A stretch of 64,000 bases of DNA from Ancylobacter pratisalsi (GCF_010669125.1 NZ_CP048630.1:434001-498000), one strand, 5' to 3'. Positions 42,606 through 51,521 are shown, numbered from the stretch's first letter. Numbers and translations are program-made. Notes: generated by a model not told the origin, from the letters alone.

Positions 42606-42917
42606 ATGGCGAGAAATGACCCTCAGTTCAATCTTCGGATTCCCGCTGAGTTGAAGCAGCGGATCGAGGCGCAGGCCGAGCGCTACGGCATCAGCACGAC
42701 CGCGGCGATCGTGGGCGCGCTCGATGAGCAGTTCCCTGCGATCATTACGACCGAGGATGTCTTCGCCCTGCTGCGGGCGGTGGAGGACTTCCAACGCAAG
42801 CATCCTGAGCGTCCGATGCCCTACGACGTCTATCGAAGCCTGGCAGATTGGCTTCACCATCGAGAGATGGAGCTCGACCTGCCGCGCACACCCGCCAAGG
42901 GACATATGTTGAAGTAG
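42606..42917 (+). CDS. Second Arc-family RHH protein
   Basis: 103 residues from ATG 42606. PQFNLRIPAELKQRIEAQAE, RYGISTTAAIVGALDEQFPA is a ribbon-helix-helix; a helical tail follows (VFALLRAVEDFQRKHPERPM). Divergent partner of the 42521 gene. A paired-repressor switch for satellite genes is plausible. Confidence 0.8.
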   Translation: MARNDPQFNLRIPAELKQRIEAQAERYGISTTAAIVGALDEQFPAIITTEDVFALLRAVEDFQRKHPERPMPYDVYRSLADWLHHREMELDLPRTPAKGHMLK

Positions 42918-42948
42918 GCTCATTGAGCTGATCCAACGCGCCCAGTAC

Positions 42949-43003
42949 GGCTGGGGACGCACTTCTCCCGTTCGCGAACATGGGTGTCCATGCGCGTGCT
43001 CCT
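42949..43003. repeat. 55-bp direct repeat, copy 2
   Basis: Imperfect copy of 42280-42334 (4 mismatches over 55 bp). No gene follows it in the same way, so it is a relic of a duplication or a regulatory copy. Confidence 0.85.
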
Positions 43004-43013
43004 GTGATAGAAA

Positions 43014-43060
43014 TTCGTTGACCATCAACGAATAACGTTGATCGGCGGAGAATGTCAACG
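43014..43060. promoter_or_regulatory. Operator region before the XRE gene
   Basis: TTCGTTGACCATCAACGAA (43014-43032, 8+3+8 palindrome), then CGTTGA and TCAACG (43036-43041 and 43055-43060) in inverted orientation. It lies just upstream of ATG 43078 and is a likely autoregulated repressor operator. Confidence 0.75.
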
Positions 43061-43077
43061 GTTTTCGTGGATTATAA

Positions 43078-43335
43078 ATGGAAAGCGCCAACTCTGCGAT
43101 AACGCCCGCGCAGTCGCGGGCCGCCAGGGGCCTCCTAGACTGGTCTCAGTCGGCGCTTGCTCAGGCCTCGAACCTCAGCGAAAGCACCGTTCGCGATTTT
43201 GAGAAGGGCCGCAGGTCGCCGACGGTGAACAATCTTGCCGCAATTCAGCACGCTCTCGAAGCTGCGGGCGTCATCTTCGTCGCCGAGAACGGCGAAGGGC
43301 CGGGGGTGAGGTTGAGGAAGGAGCGAACGGCATGA
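43078..43335 (+). CDS. XRE-family transcriptional regulator
   Basis: 85 residues. ITPAQSRAARGLLDWSQSAL, AQASNLSESTVRDFEKGRRS is the compact HTH common in Hyphomicrobiales elements. C-terminal AAGVIFVAENGEGPGVRLRK is the family tail. ATGA overlap with the next gene. Confidence 0.82.
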   Translation: MESANSAITPAQSRAARGLLDWSQSALAQASNLSESTVRDFEKGRRSPTVNNLAAIQHALEAAGVIFVAENGEGPGVRLRKERTA

Positions 43336-43658
43336 GCAACTTTGCGGCACCGGTCAACGTCAGCCCGGAAGAAATCGAGCAAGACCGTATCGAGCGACTC
43401 GCCGCTGAGGCCGAAGATCGAGAGTCGACACCCGAGGAACTGATCGCAGATTTCGCGCCCGGCACTTTTGGCTGTCATGAGGCGCTGCACACGGCCTCCA
43501 TCGTCATGAACTTGGTGGACGAACGGCTGTGCGAACACCCGGCGATCCTCGCCAATCCCGACTGGTACCGCCTCGCAAGCGAGGCGCACATGGCATTGTA
43601 CAACCTTTATCAGGCAATCGGCGCGCGTCACATCGGCGACGAGGTGCAAGAGGCCTGA
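43332..43658 (+). CDS. Hypothetical protein in regulator operon
   Basis: 108 residues; acidic N-terminus (SPEEIEQDRIERLAAEAEDR), then HEALHTASIVMNLVDERLCE. Helical. Overlaps the XRE gene by ATGA. Not recognised. Confidence 0.62.
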   Translation: MSNFAAPVNVSPEEIEQDRIERLAAEAEDRESTPEELIADFAPGTFGCHEALHTASIVMNLVDERLCEHPAILANPDWYRLASEAHMALYNLYQAIGARHIGDEVQEA

Positions 43659-44057
43659 CACCCGAAACAGGCGAGGCGATCAGAAACGTTTTGGAGACTG
43701 TGGGGGCCGTCTTCGTCGCCAAACCCGCGACTGGCCGCCAAGAGGGTGAGGGAGGGCGCCACGTGACAGTCACCGGGAAGATGCTCATCGCCTTGGAGGC
43801 ACCTAGGTCGCGGCGGCAAGCAGCCCTAGAGCGAATGGCTGTGGCCGTTTCGCCATATTGCGAACCACGAGTGATCCATGCACAACAGCGCTAGAATTTA
43901 ACCGCGCTGGAGCGGCGAGCGCTACGGAATCGCAGTACGTTGGAAAACTGCATGCGACCCGCGCTCGACCGTAACGGCCGTTCAGGAAGGGGCGGCTTCG
44001 AGGCCTGTGCCACCTGCTCGCGATTATAATCCGGCTGCTGAACGAAAGGCCTATAAG
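43659..44057. other. About 400 bp with only a regulator remnant
   Basis: The first 100 bp encode, in the plus frame, RNVLETVGAVFVAKPATGRQ, a degraded copy of the XRE family tail. No start, HTH or conserved stop follows. From 43760 to 44057 I see no gene on either strand. The stretch is the transition into the AT-richer cargo block. Confidence 0.55.
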
Positions 44058-44717
44058 ATGAACTTCGCGATCCCCGCAAGCGGATTTGCTTCGGTCACCT
44101 CGATTGAGAGCGGAGACTCCTATAAGGGGACAGGCAGCACTGTGGACGCCTATTTTTCAGCCGACGTCGAGACCGACGGTCCGATCCCCGGTCCGTTTTC
44201 AATCCTGTCGTTTGCTCTCGTATATGCGGGAACGTTCGACGGGGAAAAATTTCAGCGGCCCTATTCATACGACCAGACTTTCTATCGGGAATTAAAGCCC
44301 ATTTCGGACAATTTCCAGCCCGAAGCCCTTCGTGTGAACGGCTTGGACCGGGATGTGCTTCGCCAGAATGGTGCGAGTCCAGAACAGGCAATGTCTGATG
44401 CAAATCATTGGGTCCGCCAGATAGCTGGGCATGCAAGGCCGGTGCTAGTGGCATATCCTCTTAGCTTCGACTGGGCTTGGCTATATTGGTATTTTGTTCA
44501 ATTTTCTCGTCTCGGCTCTCCTTTTGGTTATTCCCGGTGCTTTGATATCAAGACCGCAGTGGCCGTTAAAGCTGGCATTCCCATTTCAGAAGCGAGCAGA
44601 TCCCGACTGCCTATGCATTTGACTTCAAAGCATGTCCACACTCACAATGCGCTTGATGATGCCATTGAGCAGGCTGAAGTCTTTGCCAATGTGTTCGAGT
44701 GGGGCGGGGAAAGATGA
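44058..44717 (+). CDS. DEDDh 3'-5' exonuclease-like protein (cargo)
   Basis: 219 residues from ATG 44058. Catalytic motifs: Exo I YFSADVETDG (Asp/Glu), Exo II SFDWAWLYWYF (Asp), Exo III HTHNALDDAIEQA (His and Asp). It is DnaQ-like with a short C-terminus. The last four bases overlap the nucleotidyltransferase start (ATGA), so the two are translated together. Local base composition is visibly less GC-rich than the packaging genes. Confidence 0.8.
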   Translation: MNFAIPASGFASVTSIESGDSYKGTGSTVDAYFSADVETDGPIPGPFSILSFALVYAGTFDGEKFQRPYSYDQTFYRELKPISDNFQPEALRVNGLDRDVLRQNGASPEQAMSDANHWVRQIAGHARPVLVAYPLSFDWAWLYWYFVQFSRLGSPFGYSRCFDIKTAVAVKAGIPISEASRSRLPMHLTSKHVHTHNALDDAIEQAEVFANVFEWGGER

Positions 44718-45709
44718 CCATCTTCGATGAACGTCGAGAGGATACAAGACAACGAATTGAGAAGCTGCAGGGATTGCTCACAGAAGATGGCGCCAGAATT
44801 AAAGGCGCCGCCTGCGTCTACGCCACGGGCTCATTTGGGCGTGGCGAAACCGATAAGAACAGCGACCTCGATCTCTTTATCGTGAGTAAGAATAAGATAT
44901 CAAATCAGAAGGACGAAGCCCGAGAAAGTCGCCTTAAGCGACTAGATGAGATTCGCCTTCAGGCCAGCTTGATAAACGCAACAAGCGAATTAGACATGCC
45001 CGAATTTGACGGCGACGGGCGATATCTCATACACTATACGTTAGCCGATCTTAAAGGGAAGCTCGGAACGCCTGACGATGATGCTGTAAATACCTTTACT
45101 GCCCGCCTCCTCCTTCTTCTTGAAAGCAAGCCTCTTCTTGGATCTGATGTATATTCAGATATTGTAGATGAAATAATCGGAGCTTATTGGCAGGATTTTC
45201 CTGACCATCAGCATGAATTCCTGCCTGCATTTTTGGCAAATGATATTCTGCGGCTTTGGAGAACACTGTGCGTAAACTATGAAGTTCGAACATCACGAAC
45301 GCCAGAAGAAAAAAATATTAAAAGACGACAGAAAAATTACACACTTAAGCATAGCCGACTTTTAACGTGCTATTCAGCGCTACTATACCTTCTTTCCATT
45401 TATTCTGATGCTAGCACAGTAAGCCCTGAAAACGCGAAGGAAATGGTGAGTCTTTCGCCCACTGAACGTCTTGAGCGAATACTAAAGACGCCCAAATTCT
45501 CTGATTCATTTTCCTCCATTAATAATATCCTTCAGAAATATGACGAATTCTTGCGCGTCAAAAGCGATGCCGATGGATTTCATGCGATGTTCGTTGGAGA
45601 GGCCGCCAAGGATCACATGACTGCCGCCCGCGAGATCGCGGGTCATTTTTTCAAGGCAATCGAAGCGATTGGGCAGGGAAATCGACTTCATCAGCTATTG
45701 CTGGTTTAG
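44714..45709 (+). CDS. Nucleotidyltransferase partner protein (cargo)
   Basis: 331 residues from ATG 44714. Nucleotidyltransferase signature VYATGSFGRGETDKNSDLDL (GS..R, then D-x-D). The C-terminal 200 residues are helical (DILRLWRTLCVNYEVRT). Strikingly AT-rich for this window. It lacks CBASS landmarks nearby. Together with the exonuclease it forms a two-gene unit whose function I do not know. Confidence 0.8.
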   Translation: MTIFDERREDTRQRIEKLQGLLTEDGARIKGAACVYATGSFGRGETDKNSDLDLFIVSKNKISNQKDEARESRLKRLDEIRLQASLINATSELDMPEFDGDGRYLIHYTLADLKGKLGTPDDDAVNTFTARLLLLLESKPLLGSDVYSDIVDEIIGAYWQDFPDHQHEFLPAFLANDILRLWRTLCVNYEVRTSRTPEEKNIKRRQKNYTLKHSRLLTCYSALLYLLSIYSDASTVSPENAKEMVSLSPTERLERILKTPKFSDSFSSINNILQKYDEFLRVKSDADGFHAMFVGEAAKDHMTAAREIAGHFFKAIEAIGQGNRLHQLLLV

Positions 45710-45869
45710 AGCGGCTTCAGCGCCTAATCGGGCTCATATCTAGGCTCGGCGAAGAAGCTCGCGACTTGCCGCCACGTGAGTCGATCAATGAAGCAGCCAT
45801 CAGCGGCCGAAAATTTCCGTTTATCTGGCCGCCTCGCCGCCTCTTCAGTTTTTGATGCGCCAAATGCGG

Positions 45870-47024
45870 CTAAAGAGGCCTTGCTTTCCGAGAAAGCGGA
45901 AGAGAAATGACATTTCCCGCCGAATCGAACCAATGGTTCGGAAGCGATGCGAGATCCTCAATGTCGCGAGCGGAAATAACGAACTCGGTCTCAAGCAAAT
46001 CCTGCCTCGATCTGATGCCGTCCTCAACTAGATCAATGATGGCACGCGCCATTAGCTTCGGTTTGTCACGGGGCCAGTCACGGTCGAGAGGCTCGCCGCG
46101 GTTCCAACCCTTAAAGCTATAGTGCTTATAAAGCTGCGTAGCTGATGCTTTATCGATCAGATCTAGATCGTTGCACCGCATGATCATAGCCTTCACCGAG
46201 CAGCGCCACCTCTCCTTCAATGCAAGAAGCCCTGCCAATGTCGGGTGACGGACTTCCACCGCAAAGCTAGTCGCGGGCATCAAAAACGCGCTCGCAAGCC
46301 GAAAAGCCTGGCTTTCGATCCGATCGAAATCCTGCTCAAACTGCTCTTGCGTAAGATGCCTATGTAGGATCGCATGCGCCATCTCGTGCGCGGCATCCAT
46401 CTGAGATCGAAAGAACGATTCCTTATCGCGCGCCAGCAAAACATAGGGGCGCTGATCTGACTCAGACCAATTGCAAACGCCATCGAGCCGACCGGAATCG
46501 GCAACGTCGTAGACAACCACAAACCCATGCATCTCGAGCACGGAGATCATGCTGGTGATTGGTCCAGTCCCGAGGTTCCAGTGCGTCCGCAAATCAATTG
46601 CGATCGCTTCAATATCCTCGTTATCCAGAGAGGCATAACTCCGGCCGCGAAGAAAATCAGGCACGTCATACGTCGGAAATTCATAATAGTGCTGAAGCAC
46701 AAGCGAAATGTCCTGCGCCCAACGCAACCTTGCTCGCTCCCGAGCTTGAACCGCGGGCTCCACTGATTTGCGGGCACGGAGGAAAAAGGCACCACCGCCA
46801 TGATCCGGCATTGGGCGCAGAAAATAACTCCGGCGGACATTTAGGGCACGCGCGAGCGCATCCAGGGCCTCCGGCTCGGGCGTGACTTCGCCGGTTTCCC
46901 AACGAGAGATTGTGCTGGACGGCTTGCCGATCAAATTGCCAAGGGCAAGCTGCCTATTGAGGCTGCGTGCCTCCCTCGCTTCTACGAGGCGGCGCGCGAT
47001 GAAGCCAGGAGTTCCGGGGCGCAT
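45870..47024 (-). CDS. XRE-ImmA/IrrE metallopeptidase regulator
   Basis: 384 residues. N-terminal HTH (LALGNLIGKPSSTISRWETG) then a COG2856 peptidase domain with HEXXH: AAHEMAHAILHRH. ImmA proteins cleave a cognate repressor to trigger induction of mobile elements; XRE-ImmA fusions also occur in toxin/antitoxin modules. It is co-directional with the 47761 gene, 57 bp downstream. Confidence 0.88.
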   Translation of the reverse strand: MRPGTPGFIARRLVEAREARSLNRQLALGNLIGKPSSTISRWETGEVTPEPEALDALARALNVRRSYFLRPMPDHGGGAFFLRARKSVEPAVQARERARLRWAQDISLVLQHYYEFPTYDVPDFLRGRSYASLDNEDIEAIAIDLRTHWNLGTGPITSMISVLEMHGFVVVYDVADSGRLDGVCNWSESDQRPYVLLARDKESFFRSQMDAAHEMAHAILHRHLTQEQFEQDFDRIESQAFRLASAFLMPATSFAVEVRHPTLAGLLALKERWRCSVKAMIMRCNDLDLIDKASATQLYKHYSFKGWNRGEPLDRDWPRDKPKLMARAIIDLVEDGIRSRQDLLETEFVISARDIEDLASLPNHWFDSAGNVISLPLSRKARPL

Positions 47025-47080
47025 AGAATCCCTCCAGCCCCCGAGGCAGCTGCGTCGGGGGCACTACGCGATACAAATGA

Positions 47081-47761
47081 TCAGCCGTGCTTCTTATCGT
47101 CGTCCGGCAAAATCTCTTCGGGAGGCTGATAGGCGCCGGCCCGCTTGCGCACAAGGGGCGGATCTGCGACCGGCACCGGTGGCGGGGCATACCGGGCCAG
47201 CACCTTTTCGAGAGCCTCATAGAATACAAAATTGTCATGCCGATGATCGACGATAGCGACGGCAATTTCGCCGATACCGTCGGGCTGCCGGCGATCCGGG
47301 CAGACGAGGAGGAAGACCGCGACAGAGCTGATGAACTCCCGCACCGCCGCGGGAGAGAAGAGATCGGCCGTAGCGGTCACAACGCGATTGAGGCGCTCTA
47401 CGAGCTTCTTGCGAGACTTGTTCGCCGCCGGCAGCGTAGACGGAACCGAAATGGATGCACGAACAACAACCGCGCGCCCCACCTTGGCGTGCGCCTGATG
47501 GACGAAAAGATCCGTGCCCTCGATCGTACCCCGCTCCGCCGCGGAAAAGCCGCCGGAACCAGCAGCACGGAGCAGCCCTTTCTCGATCAAAGCAGTGCGG
47601 ATCTGGCCCACAACACGGGAACGATCGCGATCGGTAACATCGAGGTCAGCCCCCTTGGCCAACGCCAGCCGACCCGCTGCACGAGCAGCTTCGTCAAATT
47701 CACGAAGGAACGTTTCCGTCAACTCGCTGACGATAAACTCACCCATATCCACGTCGGCCAT
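47081..47761 (-). CDS. Unknown partner of the XRE-ImmA gene
   Basis: 226 residues from ATG 47761 (MADVDMGEFIVSELTETFLR). Mixed alpha/beta; helix LREFDEAARAAGRLALAKGA, beta-rich FVFYEALEKVLARY. C-terminal acidic DDDKKHG. Located directly upstream in the operon of XRE-ImmA. No family recognised. Confidence 0.62.
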   Translation of the reverse strand: MADVDMGEFIVSELTETFLREFDEAARAAGRLALAKGADLDVTDRDRSRVVGQIRTALIEKGLLRAAGSGGFSAAERGTIEGTDLFVHQAHAKVGRAVVVRASISVPSTLPAANKSRKKLVERLNRVVTATADLFSPAAVREFISSVAVFLLVCPDRRQPDGIGEIAVAIVDHRHDNFVFYEALEKVLARYAPPPVPVADPPLVRKRAGAYQPPEEILPDDDKKHG

Positions 47762-47856
47762 GGAATCAACTCCAAATCCCGTTATGTGGGAATATGGTCG
47801 TATTTCTCTCCACAATCAACCTCTCCTTTCACCTGGTGATTTGGGTGGGAACACCG

Positions 47857-49458
47857 CTACAACACCATCATCTCTGGCGACCACTCGTCGCTCTCGTAGA
47901 TGCTGGCGCCGCCCTCGGCGCTGGCGCGGGCAACCGCCATGGCGCAGGCCACGGCGCCGTCGATGCGGTCGCGGCTCTTGCCCTTGTGGAACACGCGATT
48001 GCCGGCGGTGTCGGTGTGAACGGCGATATTGTCGAAGCACCAGCGCAGCACCGGATGGCCGCCATGGGTGAACTGGCGCCCGACAATGGCGCGTTCCAGC
48101 TCCTTCACCGCCGGCGCCATCGTTACCCAGCCCTGCCGCATCTCGACGGCCGGTAGCCCATCGTCGAGCAGGTTATTCAGCACGTTGCGGGCGAGGTGCG
48201 GATCGAAGGCGATCTCCTGCACGTTGAAGCGGGCGCAGAGGTCGCGGATCGTGTCTTCCACAGTGCGGAAGTCGACGACGTTGCCGGGCGTGGGAATGAT
48301 GAAGCCCTGTTCCGCCCAGGTCGGATACGGCACGCCGTCCCGGTCGGCGCGGGCGCGCAGGTTGTCCTCGGGACAGAAGAACCAGGGATGGACGACGTAC
48401 CCTCCCGCCTCGTCCCGCCAGGCGCCGACGACGGCGGTCAGGTCGTGATTGCTGGAGAGGTCGACGCCGAGCCAGCAAGGCGCGCCTTCCGACGCATCAA
48501 GATCCACCGGGGCGGCGCCGGCGTCGTACACGTCCATATCGACGAACGGATCGGCGGAGTGATCGAGCCAGATATTGAGGTTGAGCTGGCGAAAGGCCTC
48601 GCGGTCGCCGATGCGCCGCTGCCCTTCGCGAGCAAGCTGGCGCAGTCCTTCAAGGTCGGGATAGCCATAGGCAAGGCCGGGGTTCACCCGATGCCACACG
48701 GCTTCGTCCGTCCAGTCGCAATCGCGCTCCGCCTCGAACAGGATGGGCAGGATCGAGGGATCGTCGACCTCGCCACGGGCGACGCGGCGCGCATCCTCGA
48801 CGATGTCCCAGGCGACGTTCTCCTGCCCCCGGCCGGCCGTGGTGGCTACGACTAGGAGCGAACCCTTCTGTTTCACCAGGCCGGAGCGCAGCACGTCCCA
48901 TAGCTCGCGCTTGGGCCAGGCGTGCAGTTCGTCCGCCAGCACGAAGGCGGGCGTGCGCCCGTGCTGCGTCCCGGCATCGGCCGAGATCGCCTCATAGAAC
49001 GATCCGTCACGCGGGAAGGTCAGGCGGTTGCGATAGTCGACGACACGGGTATTCGCTGCCGCCTGCGGTACGGTACGCACGATGCCGAGCGCCTCGGCAT
49101 AGGCGAGCCGCGCCTGCTTACGGTCGGCCGCGGCCGAGATCACCTCGCCGCCCGGAACCCGTTCCGGCCCGATAGTGTGCAGCAGCGCCAGCGCCGCCGC
49201 GAGCGCGGTCTTGCGGTTGCCGCGGGGCAGCAGCAGCACCACGGTCTTGACGATGCGGGTGCCGTCCGCGTGGCGTGGACCATAGATCGCCCGCACAATC
49301 CGCTCCTGCCACGGGTCGAGCTTGAACGGCCGGCCGGGCAAGGTGCTCTTGGGATGGCGCAGCATGCTCAGCCAGCGTACCGCCCGCTCGCCCCGCCCCA
49401 TCGGGTCAGCAATCTCGCTATCGTCGAAGATCCAGTCGGGATAGGTCGAGCGCGCCAT
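47857..49458 (-). CDS. Satellite terminase large subunit
   Basis: 533 residues. Walker A-like VVLLLPRGNRKTALAAAL, Walker B FVLADELHAW, and a nuclease domain beginning near LGVDLSSNHDLTAVVG. It is a different TerL lineage from prophage 1 (little shared sequence beyond ATPase motifs). It is the last gene of the packaging operon. Confidence 0.93.
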   Translation of the reverse strand: MARSTYPDWIFDDSEIADPMGRGERAVRWLSMLRHPKSTLPGRPFKLDPWQERIVRAIYGPRHADGTRIVKTVVLLLPRGNRKTALAAALALLHTIGPERVPGGEVISAAADRKQARLAYAEALGIVRTVPQAAANTRVVDYRNRLTFPRDGSFYEAISADAGTQHGRTPAFVLADELHAWPKRELWDVLRSGLVKQKGSLLVVATTAGRGQENVAWDIVEDARRVARGEVDDPSILPILFEAERDCDWTDEAVWHRVNPGLAYGYPDLEGLRQLAREGQRRIGDREAFRQLNLNIWLDHSADPFVDMDVYDAGAAPVDLDASEGAPCWLGVDLSSNHDLTAVVGAWRDEAGGYVVHPWFFCPEDNLRARADRDGVPYPTWAEQGFIIPTPGNVVDFRTVEDTIRDLCARFNVQEIAFDPHLARNVLNNLLDDGLPAVEMRQGWVTMAPAVKELERAIVGRQFTHGGHPVLRWCFDNIAVHTDTAGNRVFHKGKSRDRIDGAVACAMAVARASAEGGASIYESDEWSPEMMVL

Positions 49459-49460
49459 GG

Positions 49461-49877
49461 TCAGAATTCCATGTCGAACAGACCGGGGCCCATGCCTTGG
49501 CCGGTATCCGAGCGCGCGGCCGGCCGCGAGCGGCTGACCGGCGTCAACCCCAGCTCACCGGCCAGCAGCCGCGCCTGAGTCATCGCATCGGAGCGTATAG
49601 CGACGGCCGGATGCTTCTTCGGCCCCGTCTTCGATTGGTAGGTCATGCCCTCCGCTGTGATGATGCGGCTTGCCTCCGCCGCCTGTCCGATGGCGACGCA
49701 GTAGTTCACCAGGCTGGCGATGTCGGTCACGGTCAGCGTGCGCCGCTCATCGATCAGTATGGGTGCCACACGGTTCCACTCGGCAACCGCGTCTTCTGAC
49801 AACCAGTCCGGCGGATCAAGCGGCTCGCGCACCGGCGAGGAGCCGGAAACGATCAGGTAGGGTTTAGCGCCCCTCAT
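49461..49877 (-). CDS. Satellite terminase small subunit, P27 type
   Basis: 138 residues. PPDWLSEDAVAEWNRVAPIL, DIASLVNYCVAIGQAAEASR and GMTYQSKTGPKKHPAVAI are the P27-like TerS hallmarks. ATGA overlap with the closure gene. Confidence 0.92.
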   Translation of the reverse strand: MRGAKPYLIVSGSSPVREPLDPPDWLSEDAVAEWNRVAPILIDERRTLTVTDIASLVNYCVAIGQAAEASRIITAEGMTYQSKTGPKKHPAVAIRSDAMTQARLLAGELGLTPVSRSRPAARSDTGQGMGPGLFDMEF

Positions 49878-50194
49878 GGCCCGACCTTCGTACAGCGCAG
49901 TTCAAGCCCACGCCGCCGGCCGATCTCATCCGCGCCGACGACCTCGAAAGCGGCGCCCTCGTAGAGGACGCGGTCAAAAACCCCTATCCCAGCGATAAAC
50001 CGGCCGCGGAAAACGATGACTTCCTTTTCTTCAAATCCAGCAGCCAGGACGACAGGAGCCGCCTCTCCCTCGATCTTCTGCGCCCACATCGTTGCAAAAT
50101 CGCGCCACTCGAGGATCTCATTGCCTGCCCCGTCGTCACCGATCCGTACCGATCGCTGAACGATGATCACACGATCAAGTGCGCCTGCCCTCAT
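49874..50194 (-). CDS. Satellite head closure protein
   Basis: 106 residues from ATG 50194. MRAGALDRVIIVQRSVRIGD, VIVFRGRFIAGIGVFDRVLY, RGLELRCTKV matches the head-tail adaptor/closure family. It is the point at which a helper tail would attach. Confidence 0.85.
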   Translation of the reverse strand: MRAGALDRVIIVQRSVRIGDDGAGNEILEWRDFATMWAQKIEGEAAPVVLAAGFEEKEVIVFRGRFIAGIGVFDRVLYEGAAFEVVGADEIGRRRGLELRCTKVGP

Positions 50195-50196
50195 GG

Positions 50197-50499
50197 TCAG
50201 AACTCCCACCTGCGGTAAGGTCCGATGAGGTCATGGAACCCGAATGGCACCTCGGAGAGGGTCGCCTGTCCATCGGAGGTCGCCTCCCTGTTCTCATAGA
50301 AGTGGCCGGCGAGCTGCTTCAGCGCCTCCACGAGATCGGCGGGCACCTCTTCGAAGTCGTCCAGCAGCCCGACCCACGCCTCGATGTGGCGCCGCGCCGC
50401 CTCGAGCATGTCGCTCAGACCCGCATCCTCTTCGCCATCATCGACGCGCAAATGCGCCTCCAGCTCGGCAAGCGTCACAATCTCGCTCGTCTCGATCAT
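50197..50499 (-). CDS. Satellite head-tail connector (gp6-like)
   Basis: 100 residues from ATG 50499 (ATGA overlap with the HNH-kinase stop). VTLAELEAHLRVDDGEEDAG, LVEALKQLAGHFYENREATS are gp6-like connector motifs. Two bases from the closure gene. Confidence 0.87.
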   Translation of the reverse strand: MIETSEIVTLAELEAHLRVDDGEEDAGLSDMLEAARRHIEAWVGLLDDFEEVPADLVEALKQLAGHFYENREATSDGQATLSEVPFGFHDLIGPYRRWEF

Positions 50500-51315
50500 C
50501 CGCGCGTCTCCCTTTCCGCTGCAGCGAACCAGTCGCGCGCCGCCTGTTCCATGCGGGCTACGTCCCCGCTGCGCCGGGTATCGGCGCGGATACGGCGCAG
50601 GCATTCGTCCAATGGCGTCGGCATCAGGACCACAGGACAGGTCCCGAGCTTGCGCATCCAGAGTTCGCGCTCGGTCCTTTCCGGAGCACCGACGATGAAC
50701 CAGGCGCGGATGCTCCATATCGTTCGCAAGGCTGGCGAGGAGGCGATTGCGCTCGTCGAGCGCCGGCCCGAGCCATTCCTGACCGGAGGCATAGAGAGCG
50801 GCGCCCGACAGCCGCGCGCGGATCACGTCGAGGTCGATGACAAGATCATTCGGCCCCTTGTTCTGCTCGACATAGGTGCTTTTTCCCGAGCCGGGCGCGC
50901 CGCACACCAGCACCACGGGAATGCGCGACCGAGCGAGGAACGGCTGCGCCCGCCGTCCGGTGGACGGGCCGCCCCGCTTCTCTTCGGATTGTTTGCGCCC
51001 GTCATGGCAGGCCTTGCAGAGCGGCTGCCAGTTGGAGCGCGACCAGAACAGCTTGCGATCGCCCCGGTGGGGCATGATGTGATCGACGACGCTCGCCGGC
51101 GCGCCACAACCCGGCCAGGCGCAGCGCGGATGAACCTTCAGATAGGCCGCGCGCTCCTTCTGCCATTTGCCGTCATAGCCACGCCCATGGGCGGACGGGC
51201 GCTTCGTGTCGGCCCGGGCCCTGCGCTCCGCATCGCGCTTGCGCTCGCACGGGCACTGCGCGCCGCCGGCGATACGGTGGCCGCAACCGCAAATACGAGG
51301 TGCACGAACAGGCAT
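50496..51315 (-). pseudogene. HNH endonuclease fused to P-loop kinase, frameshifted
   Basis: From ATG 51315: Cys-rich start (PRICGCGHR), HNH core (VVDHIMPHRGDRKLFWSRSN, CKACHDGRK), then Walker A VVLVCGAPGSGKSTYVEQNK. Near 50710 the coding continues in another frame (AWFIVGAPERTERELWMRKL to RETRG) and ends at 50496 with an ATGA overlap with the connector. An indel near 50700-50720 separates the two parts. The HNH domain is intact. Confidence 0.75.
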
Positions 51316-51338
51316 CAGGGTTTCCTTTTTCAAAGAGT

Positions 51339-51365
51339 GGGAGGCGGTCTGCTCGCCCGCCTCCC
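51339..51365 (-). terminator. Hairpin between decoration and HNH genes
   Basis: Stem GGGAGGCGG/CCGCCTCCC with a 9-nt loop in the 206-bp gap before the HNH gene. Weak T-tract (CTCTTT). May attenuate after the capsid genes. Confidence 0.45.
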
Positions 51366-51521
51366 GTGAGCCCTTGGCCGAGGGGAGAGCCCCGGATGGT
51401 GCTCGCGACCATCCCCGCCTTGCCTCCCATTCAGGCTCTCGCGAGCCGGGCGCCGGAGAGGCGGGGTTACCGTTGTTGGACAGGCCGCTACGTGCCCTCA
51501 ATAAGCGGGCGCCCCATCCTG

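Noticed and set aside
43504..43894. ORFs on both strands after the XRE operon
   Set aside because: They overlap the 43332-43658 gene or hold only a decayed regulator tail.
44714..45709. CBASS cyclase
   Set aside because: Nucleotidyltransferase motif is present but there is no effector, Cap2/Cap3 or HORMA/TRIP13 gene nearby.
45724..45933. 69-residue minus ORF after the ImmA gene
   Set aside because: It overlaps the ImmA C-terminus in another frame and has no ribosome site or recognised motif.
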